Shown here: in pieces, positions 59,701 to 64,000 of the stretch
Layout of the letters: each line of letters begins with the position of its first letter
Position numbering within the stretch: the stretch's first letter is position 1
NCBI RefSeq assembly: GCF_040802235.1
Contig: NC_133165.1
Coordinates: 13,053,623 to 13,117,622, forward strand
Origin: Manis javanica
Lineage: Eukaryota > Chordata > Mammalia > Pholidota > Manidae
Direction of reading: 5' to 3'
DNA: 64,000 bases
The notes under the pieces: model-generated
Database searches by the model: none
The model's input: the letters and a program-made list of their open reading frames with translations, nothing else
Told to the model about the DNA's origin: nothing
Position numbers and translations under genes: made by a program

Positions 59701-62639
59701 AGTATAATACTGGGAAATTTTGCAGCAATTATCCCTTTCTATGTACATTTTCACAATTATTCACTGAGCATCTTCTATGAGGCAGACACTTTATAAAGGA
59801 TCATGGCAGATACGAAGAAGGAAGCCATGAAGTGTCTGCCATAAGAGGCATGGGAGGCTCTGGTGCCATCATGGCCTAACCTGCAGCATTATATCAGAAA
59901 AGCTTTCAGTGGAGGTGACAGTTCCAGCTTCTGGGAGTGAGGACAGCAAGCCCCAGAACACCAGATAGGGTTTAAAGATAGGTTCCTCTCCTAGTAGGGT
60001 AACTAGAATGAAACCAAGAACTCCGCATGCACCAGAAGGTCTGAATGAGGCTTGAGCTTATCAACAAGCATTTGTAATGTAAAAAGGGAAACAGTCCAAA
60101 ATTGTCTGGTATTTGAAGAAATTTCAGAGAGGGTATTGATATCACTGAGAAAGTGTATCCAGCTCCCCCCTTGGTCAAGTTGTTTTCCCTCTCAACTTAA
60201 TGGTTTTGGGGTCATCCCTACCTTAGTTAAACAGGAATATAAAAGTAATATACCCGTAACTTTGGCTGTTGTTCTCCCTCACCCTTTCATCTCATATCTT
60301 TACAAACAGAGCTCTGTATTTACCCTAAAGGGTCATTGCTTTTGGAAAATATCTGGAAGGGTAAACGTCAAATGCTGAATGTGCGCTTTCTTTCTCACCA
60401 CATCGGAATGACTACTGCTGGCGGATGTTGAAGGAGAACAGTTCTTCAGCAATATCTATTCTCTCAATCCCTTAGGAGAAAAAACATGGCATAGGTCTTG
60501 GTGGCATAAATGATAAGCAATAAAGGCAAACTCCTTTCCTTCTGAAGTTTACTCTCCCAAAGTGCCTCACAAAATTACCAAATGTATGTTGCGATTGTGT
60601 GTTCTTGCTGAATTTCCAAATATCCATGTCACCCAGAGATGATTATTAGACCATCCTGGCTTGGCTGCTTTATTGGTGGTTGCCACATGACCCAACCAAG
60701 CTGGACACACGATACGACCCTGACAATGAGAACTGAGGAGAAATCTGCCAGAGGTTTCTGGGAAAGGTTCACATGCTTGTGAAAAGGAGAGGAAGGATTT
60801 CGTACATCTTCATACGGACACTGACAAAGATATTAAGCCTGCAAGTCCCATGACCTTCTCATCCCCCGATGTAAAGGCAATAAAGTTGCCTAGGAGCAGT
60901 AAGACGAGGGGTGCTAAGAGGTAGAAATAGGCAGGGCGCCAACAGATCCTGCCTATAGCTCCATCAACTGTCATGTCTTTTATAGTTGATTTTATACATT
61001 TCCTTACTGCTTATGTCTATTTTAGACATAATTTTCTGCTGCCAGAGAATGTTCCCACCCAAACCTGTAACCATAAACCAAGAGTATTTGGAGTGAGACT
61101 GTTTCACAGCTTTGCACTACAGAAAAGAGTGCCAACAGTTACTAACTGTCCTCAAAGATCTTTCAGGGATGCCTGCACTTCACCTTTGCTATTCTGTCCA
61201 CACATGTTCTGTAATCCCTGGTGTTTTTATACACTGCCATGTCTCTCCTGCAAAATCGTCAGCAAAAATGCTCCCTCGTCAGATGCAGGTCTTTGGTGGG
61301 AATGTGGGCTATTCCTGTGTTTTGACAACTACTTTGATTTGAACAATCACCAGTTCCCGCAGATAGCATCTGCCCTTAAGAAAATGGGATACGTGGGGAG
61401 GTTGGAAGAGGACTATGGGAGAGCTGGCTGTGTAAGTGAGAGAAGGAAGGAAGGGAAAGTATGTGAACTGCAATAAATAATTTGTCCATATATATGTGTA
61501 AATGGGTAAATAACATTTCCCAAAAGAAATTACTAAGAATTACAAAATCTGCACTGGGGAAAAATAAAATAAAAATTCCAAGCTCAGAGTTACTGTTTAT
61601 TTGAATCATAATGGATTAATTTCTATTGAAATATCTCTGAAGACTGAGTGGAAGTTACTCTAATTATAGAAAAATCTGTTATTATTTCATAGGCACTACT
61701 AATGCATTTTTCAATGCCATCTGTGTTTATAGCTTTCTAAAGTGATTAAAAATTGAGTGGTTATTATTTGCCCTTAGTCTATGATTGAACTATTCTGGAA
61801 ATCATTGTAATATTATATGGATTAAGGCTATGATTCAATTCATAACATTCTAGCATATTAGTAAACAGAGATGAGCTTTTATAATGCTGAATGTATAATG
61901 AAAAAAGGTTGTTTTACTTCTTTTATGGTTTTATTTCATTTTCATCACATTTAAATGCTAATCATGACTTTTTTATGAATAAAGTTCATTTTGAAGACAT
62001 TTTGCAATCTGTTAGATATTGTAAGTTTGTTCAGGACAATTTGATTTTAGTTTTGTTTATAGTGAAGTGAACAAAGAAGTATCCACTTGAAGGAAGTTCT
62101 AAAAGTGATACTCATTACTTAAACAGTACTAAGGATAATTTTCTAGTAAAGAAAGATATATTGAACATCTCTCTCTAAATTGTTCTTCATAAAACACAAC
62201 TAAGAACACACTCAGAATAGACATATAGACATTTCTAAGGAAATTATTGCAGTATATAGCATTTTGCTAGATTAAGTTTCTTCCAACTCTCGTATTCTCT
62301 GTCATTTTGTTAATCTCAGAATTACATTGTCCCTTAGCACCATCCATTTTTAAGTTTCTACATTTTGGAAGCTGGATACTCTTAGAATAGCATTTAACTG
62401 AGATATTTTGTTTACTTAAGATTGATTTTTTGAGAGTAAAATATGGAATAAAGGGAATCTTGGATTCTGTTTCTGGCTTCAGTTGGTGAAATGACAACCA
62501 TTTCATAAATACTGATTAAAACCACACCACGGACACAACAGGAAATCTTTGCTCAAGCAATAGGTGGTCGCATGTGCCTTGGGCAGTCATGTAGACTAGT
62601 AAGTCTTATGAGAGACCAGAAGCAGAGGATCCTAATGCA

Positions 62640-63245
62640 GCCCGAGTGAGTCAGGGAAAGGTTCTTCAAGGAAGTGACTTTGAAGATGAAACCAAGAGGG
62701 TATATTAGAATTAATCAGAAAAACCACAGGCTATTTTCAGCATATGGAATGCTGGATATAGACTTTATAAATCTATAAGGATTTGAATGCAGATAAAGAA
62801 AGAGAAGGAAATCGAATTTAAAGGTGGGTTAGAAATATGTTATGAAAGCTTTTCATATATTAATGATGTCATTACTTTCCCCAATGCTTTGAAGAAATAT
62901 TGGGAGGATTCAAAATAGTGGAATGACCTGGTCAAATTTGTATTTTAGAAGATTCATGTTGACAAAATTATGCAGGTAGATTGGAAAGGATTAAGTATAA
63001 ATCAGATTGTAGGTAGTATTCTGGGCAAGAAAATGTGATTGAATTAAGGGTTGTGGTATTGAAAATGAGAGAAAAGGATAAATTAGAGCTAATGTAACTA
63101 AGCAGACAAAACATAGGGATTGATTCTATGAAAAAGAGAGAGGTAGGAATTAGGGTAGATCAGGGAAATAAAAATGGTATTAAGGTTTCAGGATAGAGAT
63201 AATGAATATATGATGGCATTCCCTTAGATGAGTTTTAAGTAAATT
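62640..63245 (-). mobile_element. L2 LINE, antisense
   Basis: Words of the antisense L2 pattern: 'ggttcttcaaggaagtgact', 'gaatgacctggtcaaatttg', 'tattttagaagattcatgtt', 'gaatatatgatggcattc'. Diverged; boundaries approximate. Confidence 0.55.
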
Positions 63246-64000
63246 TCAGAAAACGTCAAAAACCAATGTAAAAACCTTCTGTAACTTTTATAAGCATTTT
63301 TAGTAAATAAATGATATCCTGAAATGTTAGGAAAATATTTGACTCAATTATTCCCAGATAATACAGTCAATGAAATTCAAATTCACATTAAAGGGTCTCT
63401 CAAGATTGAATACTATTGTTCAATTATACACTTGATCTATTGACATGGAATCTGCGTCTCTTTAACCTGGTATCTCCCTGACCATCTATCAAGAACTACT
63501 ACCTAATAAAACGTCACATGTCCTAAGCCACATGCATGGTTGAGACCTGGGCTTCTGAAGATGCTTCCCATCGTCCCAAGGCCATGCCATGGCATTCTCT
63601 TCCCTGTGGGATGCTGTCTCCCATAGGCAATGTTCTACCTGTGCAGGCTTAGCACATAGGAAACACCTTTTCATAACCTGACCTCCCACTTCTGTGTACT
63701 TTTTCCTTGATATTTCATTAAAACCAGCTCTGAGCTAAAGCTTTTTTCATTTGATTTTTGGAGCTATAGTAAAACACTCCAATTTTAGGAGAAATGAGAG
63801 AAAGAGAAGAGAGAGTATTTGCATGTGTGTGTATATGTGTTTGACAAACCATGTAAGGTGCTCGTAAATTATATTTCCTCTTTAAAAAAAATTCAGGGAG
63901 CTTCCATATCCATAATCTCTACTTTTGGGGGACTGACTATAACAATAGTACAGTTTTTCCATCCCTCCCTGTACTCACATATTTTGCGATAGTACCTTGT

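Larger units (their letters stand above)
56816..64000. other. Non-coding 3' portion of window
   Basis: No gene recognised. It holds MER5, MIR and L2 remnants (listed). Segments at about 58920-59120 and 60600-60960 look like old interspersed repeats I cannot name; the latter keeps several CpGs. The 167-codon ORF at 60973-61476 has no recognisable domain. Confidence 0.55.

Noticed and set aside
60973..61476. 167-codon ORF with many Cys
   Set aside because: No regular Cys spacing, no known family and no exon-like boundaries. A second overlapping frame (61112-61342) is equally open.

Overview
The window is AT-rich nuclear DNA from a placental mammal. The evidence is several L1 LINEs, L2 and MIR fossils, MER5A-type DNA transposons, MLT1/MaLR LTRs and ERV LTRs. 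No Alu, B1/B2, carnivore CAN, ruminant Bov-tA or horse ERE SINE was recognised in 64 kb. That points away from primates, rodents, carnivores, ruminants and horses, but the order cannot be fixed by eye. I found no host protein-coding gene, exon series, CpG island or functional RNA gene. The window reads as intergenic or deep intronic sequence whose recognisable content is almost entirely transposon-derived.

Layout. 1-3.2 kb: AT-rich sequence of no recognised class. 3.2-4.7 kb: 5'-truncated minus-strand L1 with an exact 16-bp target-site duplication (TSD). 4.7-13.3 kb: mostly unclassified, with an L2 piece, two MER5A-like copies and a 500-bp plus-strand L1 3' end with a 17-bp imperfect TSD. 13.3-22.4 kb: a nested composite. 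An older minus-strand L1 carries a U6 snRNA copy at its 5' end (a U6/L1 chimera) and is interrupted by a nearly full-length 6-kb plus-strand L1. 27.0-28.6 kb: old L1 ORF2 fragment. 29.3-29.9 kb: L2. 33.7-34.2 kb: MLT1. 37.0-43.3 kb: a dense pile of LTRs in both orientations. 43.3-48.1 kb: a 4.8-kb minus-strand L1 that keeps its 5' end but has lost its 3' third. 49.1-49.9 kb: ERV LTR followed by an inverted MLT1. 50.5-55.5 kb: L2 pieces with an inserted L1 tail and two solo LTRs. 55.9-56.8 kb: two abutting LTRs with a diverged partial duplication. 57-64 kb: MER5, MIR, L2 and unclassified sequence.

The genes present are decayed retrotransposon ORFs, so there is no operon-like cooperation. The main biological story is layered retrotransposition: U6 RNA joined to L1, a second L1 landing in the first, and an LTR family with four copies in this window. 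I found no evidence of a new molecular system. The best observations are the U6/L1 chimera, an in-frame 60-bp tandem duplication in L1 ORF2, and the four-copy ~295-bp LTR family.
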